From assembly GCF_016283395.1 (NCBI RefSeq), contig NZ_JAEEMU010000037.1:1-64000 (forward strand): 64,000 nucleotides of DNA, written 5' to 3'. Numbering within the stretch: the first letter of the stretch is position 1; every line of letters begins with the position of its first letter. The DNA is from Ruminococcus sp. (GTDB lineage: Bacteria > Bacillota_A > Clostridia > Oscillospirales > Ruminococcaceae). This document shows, piece by piece, positions 34,595 through 42,735 of the stretch. Position numbers and translations under genes: made by a program. The notes beneath the pieces are model-generated. The model did no database searches. It saw only the letters and a list, made by a program, of their open reading frames with translations, and was not told the origin of the DNA.

Positions 34595-34897
34595 TTACTT
34601 GAGCAGATTTTTCTTTTTAAGCCTGTCAAAAACAATATTATATCCATCGTTTCCGTCTTTCAAAGAACGGTTCACTCTGCTTATCGTAGCAGTACTTGCA
34701 CCTGTTTCTGTCACGATGCTGTTATAGACTCTGTGTTCATCAAGGAGCTTAGCAACGTGAAGACGCTGAGCAAATGCTTTCAGTTCGATGCTTGTGCAGA
34801 GATCATCAAAAAATTTATAACAGTCATCTACTGAGTCAAGTGTAAGAATAGCTTCAAAGAGCAGATCCATGCTTTCTGATTTTATTTTATCGATCAT
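34595..34897 (-). CDS. yerC: TrpR-like YerC/YecD family protein
   Basis: 100-residue DNA-binding protein of the TrpR/YerC-YecD family. Helices include DLLFEAILTLDSVDDCYKFF, LCTSIELKAFAQRLHVAKLL, and the helix-turn-helix YNSIVTETGASTATISRVNRSL. ATG 34897 is chosen because GGAG lies eight bases upstream; an in-frame start 35 codons earlier would extend across the promoter. Not a true tryptophan repressor; regulon unknown. It is upstream of the GH9 gene on the same strand, so cellulase expression might be read through from its promoter. Confidence 0.9.
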   Translation of the reverse strand: MIDKIKSESMDLLFEAILTLDSVDDCYKFFDDLCTSIELKAFAQRLHVAKLLDEHRVYNSIVTETGASTATISRVNRSLKDGNDGYNIVFDRLKKKNLLK

Positions 34898-34947
34898 AAT
34901 AATTCTCCAATCTGCCAAAAGGCGTATCAAACGATTTCTTACTTTAC

Positions 34948-34976
34948 ATTTTAACACATTATTCCGTAAAAGTAAA
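34948..34976 (-). promoter_or_regulatory. Promoter of yerC
   Basis: Minus strand TTTACT (34971-34976), 17-bp spacer, TAAAAT (34948-34953) preceded by TGT. Confidence 0.7.
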
Positions 34977-35260
34977 GCTTTTTTGCGTAAAAAATACGGC
35001 ATTAAAATGCTAATATATTAAATAAGAAACTACACCTTCATGTATATGATAGCACATTCTCAACAAAAAGTAAAGAATATTTCTCAAAATTCGCAAAAAT
35101 TGGGCAAACACGATAATATTCCGCAAATAATCATATGCAATATAAATACTGCTGGATTAAAATATGACTTAAATGATTTATAAGTATAATTAATTTAATT
35201 ACGGCGAGTATGATTTGGATTATATATTTTTCCTTAGTGATATCAAAATAAAACAAGGGG
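34977..35260. other. AT-rich intergenic region between yerC and lon
   Basis: About 280 bp (457 bp between genes) without coding potential. No hairpin with a T tract, repeat or known heat-shock operator (CIRCE or CtsR-type GGTCAAA direct repeats) was recognised upstream of lon. Confidence 0.5.
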
Positions 35261-35289
35261 TTGAATTTTTTATGAAGATATAGTATAAT
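35261..35289 (+). promoter_or_regulatory. Promoter of lon
   Basis: TTGAAT (35261-35266), 17-bp spacer, TATAAT (35284-35289). Leader of about 60 nt. Confidence 0.8.
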
Positions 35290-35354
35290 GATAAAGTAAT
35301 GAAATATTCGTTATTTGAGGATAAATATGATACCTACAGAAATGCGGTGATTTT

Positions 35355-37697
35355 ATGGAACAGACCATTAAGAGTGATAAAAATATAGAAGAAGCGAATA
35401 TCCTTTATACTGTTGCAATGAGAGGACTTGTTGCTTTTCCGAAAATGGTAATGCATTTTGACGTTTCGCGCAGCAAATCAGTGGCTGCTGTTGAACGTTC
35501 ACTGAAAGAGGGCGGCAAGCTTTTTCTTGTTACACAGCATGAAGCATATGTTGAAAATCCAAAGGCATCTGACCTTTATAAAGTCGGAGTTGTTGCGGAA
35601 GTAAAGCAGGTACTCAAGCTTCCGGACAATATCATGAAAGTCCTTGTAGAAGGCGTATACAAGGCAAATCTTGTAAGGCTTATCGACGACGGAGAAGTAC
35701 TTAAAGCCGAGGTCAAGCGCACTCCCACATATTCAAGAGCGAAGCTTGACGAAGTTGAGGCAGAAGCACTGATGCGTTCAGTCAAGGACGTTTTTGAGCG
35801 TTATGCTTCATTCTTCCCGAGAATGCCAAAGGAACTGCTCACTTCAATAGTTACACAGGATTCACCTGTAAAGCTTTTTGAGACAGTTACTTTCAACTGC
35901 AATCTTAATTATCGTGACAAGCAGACTCTTCTCGAAGAGACTAATGTTATAAACAAGCTTTCGGTTCTTTTTGCCTGCCTTACATCGGAGGTAGAGATAT
36001 TAGAGCTTGAAAACCTTATAAACGAGCAGACGAAAAACAGTATCGACAAGGGACAGCGTGAGTTTTATCTCCGTGAACAGCTCAGAGTTATACAGGAGCA
36101 GCTCGGTGAAGACGAGGGCGATGAAGCTTTCGGCTATATCAATGACATAATGGATCTGAAGATAGACGAGAAGAGCAAGGAGAAGCTTCTTAAAGAGGCT
36201 GACAAGCTTACAAAGCTCCCTCCGTCATCTCAGGAAGCCTTTGTTATCAAGAATTATCTTGATACTGTACTTGATCTGCCGTGGGGAAAATATACCAAGG
36301 CTAAGCTTTCTATGGACAAAGCACAGGCAGTTCTCGAAAAGGATCATTACGGACTGAAAAAAGTAAAGGAACGTATCCTCGAATTCCTTGCAGTTCATAT
36401 GCTCAATCCTGAGATAAAGGGACAGATAATCTGTCTTGCAGGCCCTCCAGGTATCGGTAAGACTTCTATAGCAAAGTCTATCGCAAAGGCTATGGGAAGA
36501 AAGTATGCCCGTGTTTCACTGGGCGGCGTTCGTGATGAAGCTGATATAAGAGGTCACAGAAAGACCTATGTTGGAGCTATGCCAGGACGTATCATAACAG
36601 CAATATCTCAGGCAGGCTCTGCAAATCCGCTTATCCTGTTCGACGAGATAGACAAGCTTTGCAGCGATATCAAGGGCGATCCTTCGTCAGCTATGCTCGA
36701 AGTACTTGATGCTGAGCAGAACAATGCTTTCCGTGACCACTTCATAGAAGTACCTTTTGATCTGAGCAAAGCAGTATTTATTACAACAGCAAATAATGTA
36801 AGTGCTATACCTGCTCCGCTTCTTGACAGAATGGAAGTTATCGAGCTCCCAAGCTATACTGCTGAGGAGAAATTCCACATAGCCAAGGAACACCTTATCC
36901 CGAAGCAGCTCAAAGAACAGGGATTAAAGGCAACTCAGCTCAAGATAAGTGATGATGCTATTGATGAGCTTATACAGTACTACACCAAAGAAGCAGGTGT
37001 GCGTTCACTTGAAAGAAGTATAGCTTCACTTTGCAGAAAAACTGCAAAGAAAGTTGCATCAGGTGAAGCTAAACGTGTCAGCATAAAGGCTAAGGATATA
37101 AACGATTATCTCGGCATACGCAAATACCTCGGAGACCTTTCGTCCAAGGAGGATCAGGTCGGCGTTGTAAACGGTCTCGCATGGACATCTGTGGGCGGAG
37201 TTCTCATGCCTATCGAAGTTCTTATAATGAAAGGAACAGGCAAGATCGAGGTAACGGGTTCTCTTGGCGATGTTATGAAGGAGAGCTCAAAGATAGCTGT
37301 CAGCTATGTTCGCAGTATCGCAGATAAATACGGCATCAATCCTGAGTTTTACAAAGAGAACGATATTCATATCCATGCTCCCGAAGGAGCTGTTCCAAAG
37401 GACGGTCCTTCCGCAGGTGTTACTATGACTACTGCACTTGTTTCCGCACTTTCGGGAACAAGGGTGAGATCAGATGTTGCTATGACAGGTGAAGTTACAC
37501 TTCACGGAAAAGTCCTTCCTATAGGCGGACTTCGCGAAAAGACAATGGCTGCATATAAATCAGGCATAAAGACTGTTATCATACCTGTAGCCAACAAGCC
37601 TGATCTTGAAGAAGTAGACAAGGTAGTAAAGGACGCTATAGAATTTGTATACGCAGAAGAACTCAAAGATGTTCTTGATACAGCACTTATAAAATAA
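35355..37697 (+). CDS. lon: ATP-dependent protease Lon (La)
   Basis: 780 residues, cytosolic quality-control protease. N-terminal LON substrate domain (about 14-210, LYTVAMRGLVAFPKMVMHFD), AAA+ module with Walker A GPPGIGKT near residue 362 and Walker B LILFDEIDKL, and the C-terminal serine protease domain with the Ser-Lys dyad in PKDGPSAGVTM near 682 and GGLREKTMAAYKSG near 722. Length is normal. Ribosome binding site is poor (GCGGTGATTTT). Operon: lon-engB-lysA with gaps of 20-25 bp, the lon-engB pair being conserved in Firmicutes. Confidence 0.97.
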   Translation: MEQTIKSDKNIEEANILYTVAMRGLVAFPKMVMHFDVSRSKSVAAVERSLKEGGKLFLVTQHEAYVENPKASDLYKVGVVAEVKQVLKLPDNIMKVLVEGVYKANLVRLIDDGEVLKAEVKRTPTYSRAKLDEVEAEALMRSVKDVFERYASFFPRMPKELLTSIVTQDSPVKLFETVTFNCNLNYRDKQTLLEETNVINKLSVLFACLTSEVEILELENLINEQTKNSIDKGQREFYLREQLRVIQEQLGEDEGDEAFGYINDIMDLKIDEKSKEKLLKEADKLTKLPPSSQEAFVIKNYLDTVLDLPWGKYTKAKLSMDKAQAVLEKDHYGLKKVKERILEFLAVHMLNPEIKGQIICLAGPPGIGKTSIAKSIAKAMGRKYARVSLGGVRDEADIRGHRKTYVGAMPGRIITAISQAGSANPLILFDEIDKLCSDIKGDPSSAMLEVLDAEQNNAFRDHFIEVPFDLSKAVFITTANNVSAIPAPLLDRMEVIELPSYTAEEKFHIAKEHLIPKQLKEQGLKATQLKISDDAIDELIQYYTKEAGVRSLERSIASLCRKTAKKVASGEAKRVSIKAKDINDYLGIRKYLGDLSSKEDQVGVVNGLAWTSVGGVLMPIEVLIMKGTGKIEVTGSLGDVMKESSKIAVSYVRSIADKYGINPEFYKENDIHIHAPEGAVPKDGPSAGVTMTTALVSALSGTRVRSDVAMTGEVTLHGKVLPIGGLREKTMAAYKSGIKTVIIPVANKPDLEEVDKVVKDAIEFVYAEELKDVLDTALIK

Positions 37698-37719
37698 ATT
37701 CAGACAAGGAGGAAACGCC

Positions 37720-38328
37720 GTGAAGCTGAATTACAACAAAGCGGAGTTTACCGCCGCATATGGAAAGTTTTCTCAGATCCCTGCACCTGAGAGGATAGAG
37801 ATAGCATTTGCAGGACATTCAAATGTGGGAAAATCAACACTCATAAATAAGCTTTTCAACAGGAAAAATCTTGCGAGAGTAAGCTCTGTTCCCGGAAAAA
37901 CAGCTACCATAAATTTTTACGGTCTTGAAAATATATATTTTGTAGACCTTCCCGGATACGGTTATGCTAAAGTTGCAAAGTCGGAAAAGGAGCGTTGGTC
38001 GGGGCTTATTGAGGGATATCTCAGCTCTGACAGAGATATCAGACTTGTATTCATGCTGGTGGATATGCGTCACGCTCCCACAAAAGACGATGTTCAGATG
38101 ATAAATTACCTTATAGACACGGAAATGCCGTTCGTTCTTGTGCTAACAAAAGCAGATAAGCTGAACAAGACTGAGAGAGCAAAGCGGCTTGAAGCCTTCA
38201 AGGACGAAATACCGTGCTTTGAGGATATTCATGTTATACCTTTTTCTTCTCAGACATTTGAAGGTGTTGAGGAGTTAAGGCAGATCGTTGAGGATATCGC
38301 AGATGACAATGACGTCTCTGACGAATAA
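37720..38328 (+). CDS. engB: Ribosome biogenesis GTPase EngB (YsxC)
   Basis: 202 residues, essential GTPase for 50S assembly. Motifs: G1 [15 protein letters not shown] near residue 30, G2 SSVPGKTATINFY, G3 DLPGYGYAKVAK, G4 LTKADKL near 147, G5 PFSSQTFEG. Start is GTG 37720, seven bases after a perfect AAGGAGG; this is the only start giving the family's usual N terminus. It follows lon, as in Bacillus. Confidence 0.96.
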   Translation: MKLNYNKAEFTAAYGKFSQIPAPERIEIAFAGHSNVGKSTLINKLFNRKNLARVSSVPGKTATINFYGLENIYFVDLPGYGYAKVAKSEKERWSGLIEGYLSSDRDIRLVFMLVDMRHAPTKDDVQMINYLIDTEMPFVLVLTKADKLNKTERAKRLEAFKDEIPCFEDIHVIPFSSQTFEGVEELRQIVEDIADDNDVSDE

Positions 38329-38352
38329 ATTATACCTGAAAGGATGTTAAAA

Positions 38353-39651
38353 ATGTTTGTATCCGAAAATCTCGGTGTCAACAGCGCAGGTAACTTTACT
38401 ATCGGCGGAGTTGACACGGTGGAGCTTGCAAAAGAATACGGCACTCCGCTTTATGTTATGGACGAACAGCTTATAAGAAAAACTCTTCGCCGTTTCCATG
38501 ACAGTATGAAAAAGTATTATGACGGAAAAGGTGAAGTTCACTATGCAAGCAAGGCTTTTTCCTGCATGGAGATGTGCAGAGTAGTTGCAAGTGAAGGCGA
38601 TGGTCTTGATGCAGTTTCGATAGGTGAGCTTTATACAGCTTATAAAGCAGGCTTCCCTATGGGTAAAGTCGGCTTCCACGGCAACAATAAGACCGATGAA
38701 GAACTGAGTTTCGCATTGAAGGTCGGCGTTGGACATATCATAGTCGATAATATAAGCGAACTTCACAGACTTGAAGCTATTGCAGCAGAAATGAACGTGA
38801 AGCCTGATATTATGTTCCGTATAAAACCTGGCATAGACGCTCATACTCATGACTTTGTAAAAACAGGTCAGATCGACAGTAAATTCGGCTTCGCTCTTGA
38901 AACAGGAGAAGCATTTGAAGCTGTCAAAGAGGCTGTAAACTGTAAAAGTGTAAATTTAAGCGGACTTCACTGCCACATAGGATCGCAGATATTTGATATT
39001 GCGCCTTTTGAAGAAGCTGCAAAGGTAATGCTCGGATTTATCGCAAAGATAAAGAATGAACTCGGTTTTGAGATCAAGGGACTCAACCTGGGCGGCGGTT
39101 TCGGTATAAAGTATCTTGAAGAACATGATCCTGCACCTTTTGAAGTATACCTCGAAAGAGTATCTTCCGTTGTTAAGGCTGAATGTGCAAGGCTCAACAT
39201 AGAGCTCCCGAAAATGTTCATCGAACCTGGTCGTTCTATAGCGGCTCCCGCAGGTATAACACTTTATACAGTCGGTGCTCGCAAGGAGATACCTAATATA
39301 AGAACTTATATCTCTGTAGACGGCGGTATGGCTGACAGTCCGAGATATATCCTTTATGGTTCTGAATATGAAGCTATCGTTGCAAATAAAGCAAATGATG
39401 ATCGTACAGAAAAGGTTACAATTGCAGGTAAATGCTGCGAAAGCGGTGACCTTATCGGCGAGAATATGCCGCTCCAGCACGCAGAATCAGGAGATATAAT
39501 AGCTGTATGTGCAACAGGTGCATATAATTATTCAATGTCATCGAACTATAACAGACTTCAGAAGCCTGCAGTTGTATTTGTAAACGAAGGCAAATCGAGA
39601 ATAGCTGTTAAGAGAGAGACACTTGATGATATCATAAGAAACGATATATAA
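38353..39651 (+). CDS. lysA: Diaminopimelate decarboxylase
   Basis: 432 residues, PLP enzyme making lysine from meso-diaminopimelate. PLP-binding YASKAFSCMEM (Lys) near residue 59, glycine loop LNLGGGFGIKY near 240, EPGRSIAAPAG near 292 and the C-terminal CCESGDLIGENMPLQ with the active-site Cys. ATG 38353 is preferred: AAAGGATG sits just before it, and an ATG at 38344 overlaps that site. No lysine riboswitch is present in the short gap, so control would be through the lon promoter or elsewhere. Confidence 0.95.
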   Translation: MFVSENLGVNSAGNFTIGGVDTVELAKEYGTPLYVMDEQLIRKTLRRFHDSMKKYYDGKGEVHYASKAFSCMEMCRVVASEGDGLDAVSIGELYTAYKAGFPMGKVGFHGNNKTDEELSFALKVGVGHIIVDNISELHRLEAIAAEMNVKPDIMFRIKPGIDAHTHDFVKTGQIDSKFGFALETGEAFEAVKEAVNCKSVNLSGLHCHIGSQIFDIAPFEEAAKVMLGFIAKIKNELGFEIKGLNLGGGFGIKYLEEHDPAPFEVYLERVSSVVKAECARLNIELPKMFIEPGRSIAAPAGITLYTVGARKEIPNIRTYISVDGGMADSPRYILYGSEYEAIVANKANDDRTEKVTIAGKCCESGDLIGENMPLQHAESGDIIAVCATGAYNYSMSSNYNRLQKPAVVFVNEGKSRIAVKRETLDDIIRNDI

Positions 39652-39653
39652 AA

Positions 39654-39686
39654 AATAAGGCAGGGAATATCCCTGCCTTATTTTTC
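39654..39686. terminator. Bidirectional terminator, lysA / radical SAM gene
   Basis: AATAAGGCAGGGA / TCCCTGCCTTATT stem of 13 bp with a 3-nt loop, T tract on plus and A run (T on minus) upstream. Overlaps the end of the minus-strand gene. Confidence 0.9.
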
Positions 39687-40622
39687 GGTATATAGCCTGC
39701 CTTGCCATGTGTCAAGTTCTGCAAGCTTTTTGTCTATTCCTCCGAGAACTGCTATCTTGTCCGCACTCCACATAGGTGCTATAAGCTTTGATTTGTCACC
39801 GTCACCTGTTATTCGTTCAATAACTGTCTCAGGCGGTAATGTTTCCAGCTGTTTCACGATGATATCAATGTATTCATCACGATCCAAAAGCTTGAATTCG
39901 TTATTTTGATACATTTTTTCCAGCCGTGTGCCTTTTATCACATGAAGCATTTGCAGCTTTACTGCGTCAGGCTTCATTTTTGCAACTTCATGAGCTGTTT
40001 TGAGCATCATTTCGGGTGTTTCAAAAGGGAGTCCGTTAATGATATGCAGACAGACTCTTATGCCTTTGCTTTTGAGTTTGTGATAACCTTCAAGGAATTC
40101 CTTGTGTGTGCAGCAGCGGTTTATAAGTTTCAGAGTTTCTTCGTGACAGCTCTGCATTCCAAGCTCTACGGTAAGAGCAGTTTTTTCATTTATATCGCAT
40201 AAAAGTCCGATGATATCATCTGACAGGCAGTCTGCACGAGTTCCTATGGATAAACCACATACGTTAGGGAATTCCAAAGCTGAATAAAATAGCTCTTTAA
40301 GAACGCTGCAAGGGGCATATGTATTCGTATTTGCCTGAAAATATGCAACGAATTCAGCGTCAGGACCGTATTTTTGAGATATGCGTTCATATTCTCTTTC
40401 AAGCTGACTTTTTACCGTGAGACCGCTGTGTGTGAAATAGCCGCTTCCTCCGTCACAGAATATACAGCCGCCTACGCCTTTTGTACCGTCTATATTCGGA
40501 CAAGTCAGACCGCAGTCTATAACGGCTTTGTATATTTTTTTTCCGTATTTGTTTTTGTTATAATAATTCAGCGTATAATAACGCTTGTTATCATTAGAAT
40601 ATATAAAAGGACTTTTGTTCAT
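39678..40622 (-). CDS. TIGR01212-family radical SAM protein (YtqA-like)
   Basis: 314 residues, radical SAM superfamily, YtqA/YhcC type. The cluster motif has the family's unusually long spacing: CGLTCPNIDGTKGVGGCIFC (near residues 37-56). Further features: FVAYFQANTNTYAP, GLSIGTRADCLSD, TVELGMQSCHEETLKLINR and HIINGLPFETPEMML. AAGGAGG before the ATG. Members have been linked to tRNA-related or unknown chemistry; I cannot name the reaction. Monocistronic with its own promoter. Confidence 0.93.
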   Translation of the reverse strand: MNKSPFIYSNDNKRYYTLNYYNKNKYGKKIYKAVIDCGLTCPNIDGTKGVGGCIFCDGGSGYFTHSGLTVKSQLEREYERISQKYGPDAEFVAYFQANTNTYAPCSVLKELFYSALEFPNVCGLSIGTRADCLSDDIIGLLCDINEKTALTVELGMQSCHEETLKLINRCCTHKEFLEGYHKLKSKGIRVCLHIINGLPFETPEMMLKTAHEVAKMKPDAVKLQMLHVIKGTRLEKMYQNNEFKLLDRDEYIDIIVKQLETLPPETVIERITGDGDKSKLIAPMWSADKIAVLGGIDKKLAELDTWQGRLYTEK

Positions 40623-40643
40623 TTTTTGCCTCCTTGTGTAAAT

Positions 40644-40672
40644 ATGTTACCATATCGCTTTAGATTTGTCAA
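40644..40672 (-). promoter_or_regulatory. Promoter of the radical SAM gene
   Basis: Minus strand TTGACA (40667-40672), 17-bp spacer, TAACAT (40644-40649) preceded by TGG. Confidence 0.75.
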
Positions 40673-40721
40673 TATTTAGTATATAAAAAATAAATATCGC
40701 AATATCTGGGCTGATTGTCTA

Positions 40722-40750
40722 TTGACATTTTGCACAAAGTGCGCTAAAAT
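40722..40750 (+). promoter_or_regulatory. Promoter of aroK
   Basis: TTGACA (40722-40727), 17-bp spacer, TAAAAT (40745-40750). The spacer contains GCAC-AAA-GTGC. Confidence 0.8.
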
Positions 40751-40785
40751 ATAAGAGTAATATTTTTTGAGGACCTGATGCTTTT

Positions 40786-41295
40786 ATGGTGAAAAAGAAT
40801 ATTGTTTTAATAGGTATGCCGGGAGTAGGCAAAAGCACAGTCGGAGTTATTCTTGCAAAACTCTTAGGCTGCAAATTTATGGACACTGATCTGATAATAC
40901 AGGAGCAGGAAAAGAAGCTTCTGAAAGATATCATTGCTGAAAAAGGTATTGACGGTTTTGTTGAGACCGAAAACAGTATCCTCAGCAGGTTTGATGCGGA
41001 AAATTCAGTCATCGCTACGGGCGGAAGTGTTGTTTACGGCAAAGAAGCAATGAAAAATCTTGCTGATAATGGTGTTGTTGTTTATCTGAAGCTTGATTAC
41101 AAAAAGCTCAGATATCGCCTTGGCAACATAAAAAACAGGGGCGTAGTGATCCGTGAAGGACAGTCACTGAGCGGGCTCTATAAAGAGCGTGTGCCTCTGT
41201 ATGAAAAGTATGCAGATATCATCATTGATGAAAACGGCTGCAACGTAGAGAAAACCGTAAGTAAAATAATGGCTGAAATATACGATCATTTGTAA
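40786..41295 (+). CDS. aroK: Shikimate kinase
   Basis: 169 residues, phosphorylates shikimate in aromatic amino-acid synthesis. Walker A GMPGVGKST near residue 10, shikimate-binding DTD (CKFMDTDLII near 33), ETENSILSRF, ATGGSVVY near 77, and lid Arg region IKNRGVVIR. Length standard. The start has only a weak ribosome binding site (GAGGACCTGATG region). Isolated from other aro genes here. Confidence 0.93.
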   Translation: MVKKNIVLIGMPGVGKSTVGVILAKLLGCKFMDTDLIIQEQEKKLLKDIIAEKGIDGFVETENSILSRFDAENSVIATGGSVVYGKEAMKNLADNGVVVYLKLDYKKLRYRLGNIKNRGVVIREGQSLSGLYKERVPLYEKYADIIIDENGCNVEKTVSKIMAEIYDHL

Positions 41296-41364
41296 GAAAT
41301 AGACAATTATAAACCTACAAAAGCACTGAATTGCACAATTTTCCTTTTCTATTCAAAAAGTTCT

Positions 41365-41393
41365 TTGACATTTAGGTAATTATGTGTTACAAT
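41365..41393 (+). promoter_or_regulatory. Promoter of the minD-like gene
   Basis: TTGACA (41365-41370), 17-bp spacer, TACAAT (41388-41393) preceded by TGT. The leader contains a GCCGTT...GCAG-CAAAA-CTGC...GGC hairpin (about 41434-41463). Confidence 0.75.
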
Positions 41394-41488
41394 GTATAGT
41401 AGGATTATTATTATTAATAATTATCAGAATTCGGTGCCGTTTATGCAGCAAAACTGCTTTGGCTTGCGGATATCGGAAAGGAATCGAA

Positions 41489-42226
41489 ATGTCTAAAATT
41501 ATTGCTATTACCTCAGGAAAAGGCGGAACAGGTAAATCAACAGTCTGTGCAGGACTTGGTTATACTCTCGCTAAACAGGGACACAGAACTCTTATAATCG
41601 AGCTTGATTTTGGTCTCAGATGTCTTGACATTATTTTCGGTGTAGAAGATAATATCAAGTATGATCTCGGTGATGTCCTCAGTGGAAAAAAGACTGCTCT
41701 CGAAGCTGTCGCTCAGATCCCTATGGCATCAAATCTTAATATTCTGTGTGCTCCCAAAACACTTACTTCTGTAAGTGCAGAGCAGATAGTAGAGATATGC
41801 CGTTCCGTAAAGAAGTATTTTGAGTACATCATTATCGACACAGGTGCCGGAATCAATTCTCATGTATTTGATATTGTTGAACAGGCAAATCTTATACTTG
41901 TGATATCTACTCCTGATCCTGTCTGCATCAGAGACGCAAGCCTTATGTCAGATGAATTCTATAACAGAGGAAATAAGAGTCAGAGACTCATCATCAATAA
42001 GATCAGTAAACGTATCATCGGCAGTGAGCTCATCACAAACCTTGATGAAATTATAGACAAGGTCGGTGTTCAGCTTATCGGAGTTATCCCAGATGATTTC
42101 AAGATGACAGTTGCTACAGGTAAGGGCAATCCTATCCCTACTGACAGTGAGGCACTCAAAGCATTTGACGCTATATCAAAGCGTCTCGGCGGAGAATTTG
42201 TGCCGCTTACAGTAAAGACTGTATAA
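41489..42226 (+). CDS. minD: MinD/ParA-family ATPase (septum-site MinD-like)
   Basis: 245 residues, deviant Walker A ATPase (ITSGKGGTGKSTVCAGLG at residues 6-23), with IELDFGLRCLDIIFGV (MinD-type A' motif) near 39, YIIIDTGAGIN near 113 and LIINKISKR near 175. The MinD assignment is favoured by LRCLDIIFGVEDN and length, but an obvious C-terminal amphipathic membrane-targeting helix is not evident (ends FVPLTVKTV) and MinC/MinE genes are not adjacent, so a MinD-like paralogue is possible. ATG 41489 follows AAAGGA; frame openings upstream lie in the leader. It precedes mgsA closely. Confidence 0.85.
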   Translation: MSKIIAITSGKGGTGKSTVCAGLGYTLAKQGHRTLIIELDFGLRCLDIIFGVEDNIKYDLGDVLSGKKTALEAVAQIPMASNLNILCAPKTLTSVSAEQIVEICRSVKKYFEYIIIDTGAGINSHVFDIVEQANLILVISTPDPVCIRDASLMSDEFYNRGNKSQRLIINKISKRIIGSELITNLDEIIDKVGVQLIGVIPDDFKMTVATGKGNPIPTDSEALKAFDAISKRLGGEFVPLTVKTV

Positions 42227-42266
42227 AAAAGATAATTAATCCGCTAAGCGGGGAAAGGAAAGATAT

Positions 42267-42668
42267 ATGAAGATCGCAATTATAGCACACGACGCTAAAA
42301 AAGAGCTCATGGTGCAATTCTGCAGCGCATACTGCGGCATTCTGTCAAAGCATACTCTTATAGCTACAAATACAACAGGAAAACAGGTAAGCGAAGCTAC
42401 AGGGCTTCCTATCAAAAGATATCTTAGCGGACAGGGCGGAGCTGAGCAGATACTGGCACTTCTTTCATGTAATGAAGTCGATGTTCTTCTCTTCTTCAGA
42501 GACCCTATAAACCCAAAGGCAGCAGATGTTCACGGAATGAACCTTCTCAGACTCTGTGACGTTCATAACGTACCTGTTGCAACAAATATCGCTACCGCAG
42601 AAGCATTGATCCTTGCACTCGAAAGAGGCGATCTGGATTGGCGTGAGGTCGGTAATCCGAGCATCTAA
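42267..42668 (+). CDS. mgsA: Methylglyoxal synthase
   Basis: 133 residues; converts dihydroxyacetone phosphate to methylglyoxal and phosphate, a bypass when phosphate is short or glycolysis is overloaded. Motifs: IAIIAHDAKKELMVQF at the start, IATNTTGKQVSEATGLP, YLSGQGGAEQIL, LFFRDPINPKAADVHG and NVPVATNIATAEALI with the active-site Asp/His. A GGAAAGGAAAG ribosome binding site precedes the ATG. It is 40 bp after the minD-like gene and likely shares its transcript. Confidence 0.94.
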   Translation: MKIAIIAHDAKKELMVQFCSAYCGILSKHTLIATNTTGKQVSEATGLPIKRYLSGQGGAEQILALLSCNEVDVLLFFRDPINPKAADVHGMNLLRLCDVHNVPVATNIATAEALILALERGDLDWREVGNPSI

Positions 42669-42674
42669 ATGTTC

Positions 42675-42702
42675 AATTGTCCCTTCTAAAGGGACAATTT
42701 TC
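42675..42702 (+). terminator. Hairpin after mgsA
   Basis: AATTGTCCCTT / AAGGGACAATT 11-bp stem with a 3-nt loop followed by only TT. Probably partial termination before hisS. Confidence 0.6.
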
Positions 42703-42735
42703 ATGTAAAAAACAAACAGGAAAGGCTTGAAATAT

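Noticed and set aside
42669..42735. T-box leader before hisS
   Set aside because: Only 67 bp are available and the conserved T-box sequence is absent; the hairpin is a simple 11-bp stem.
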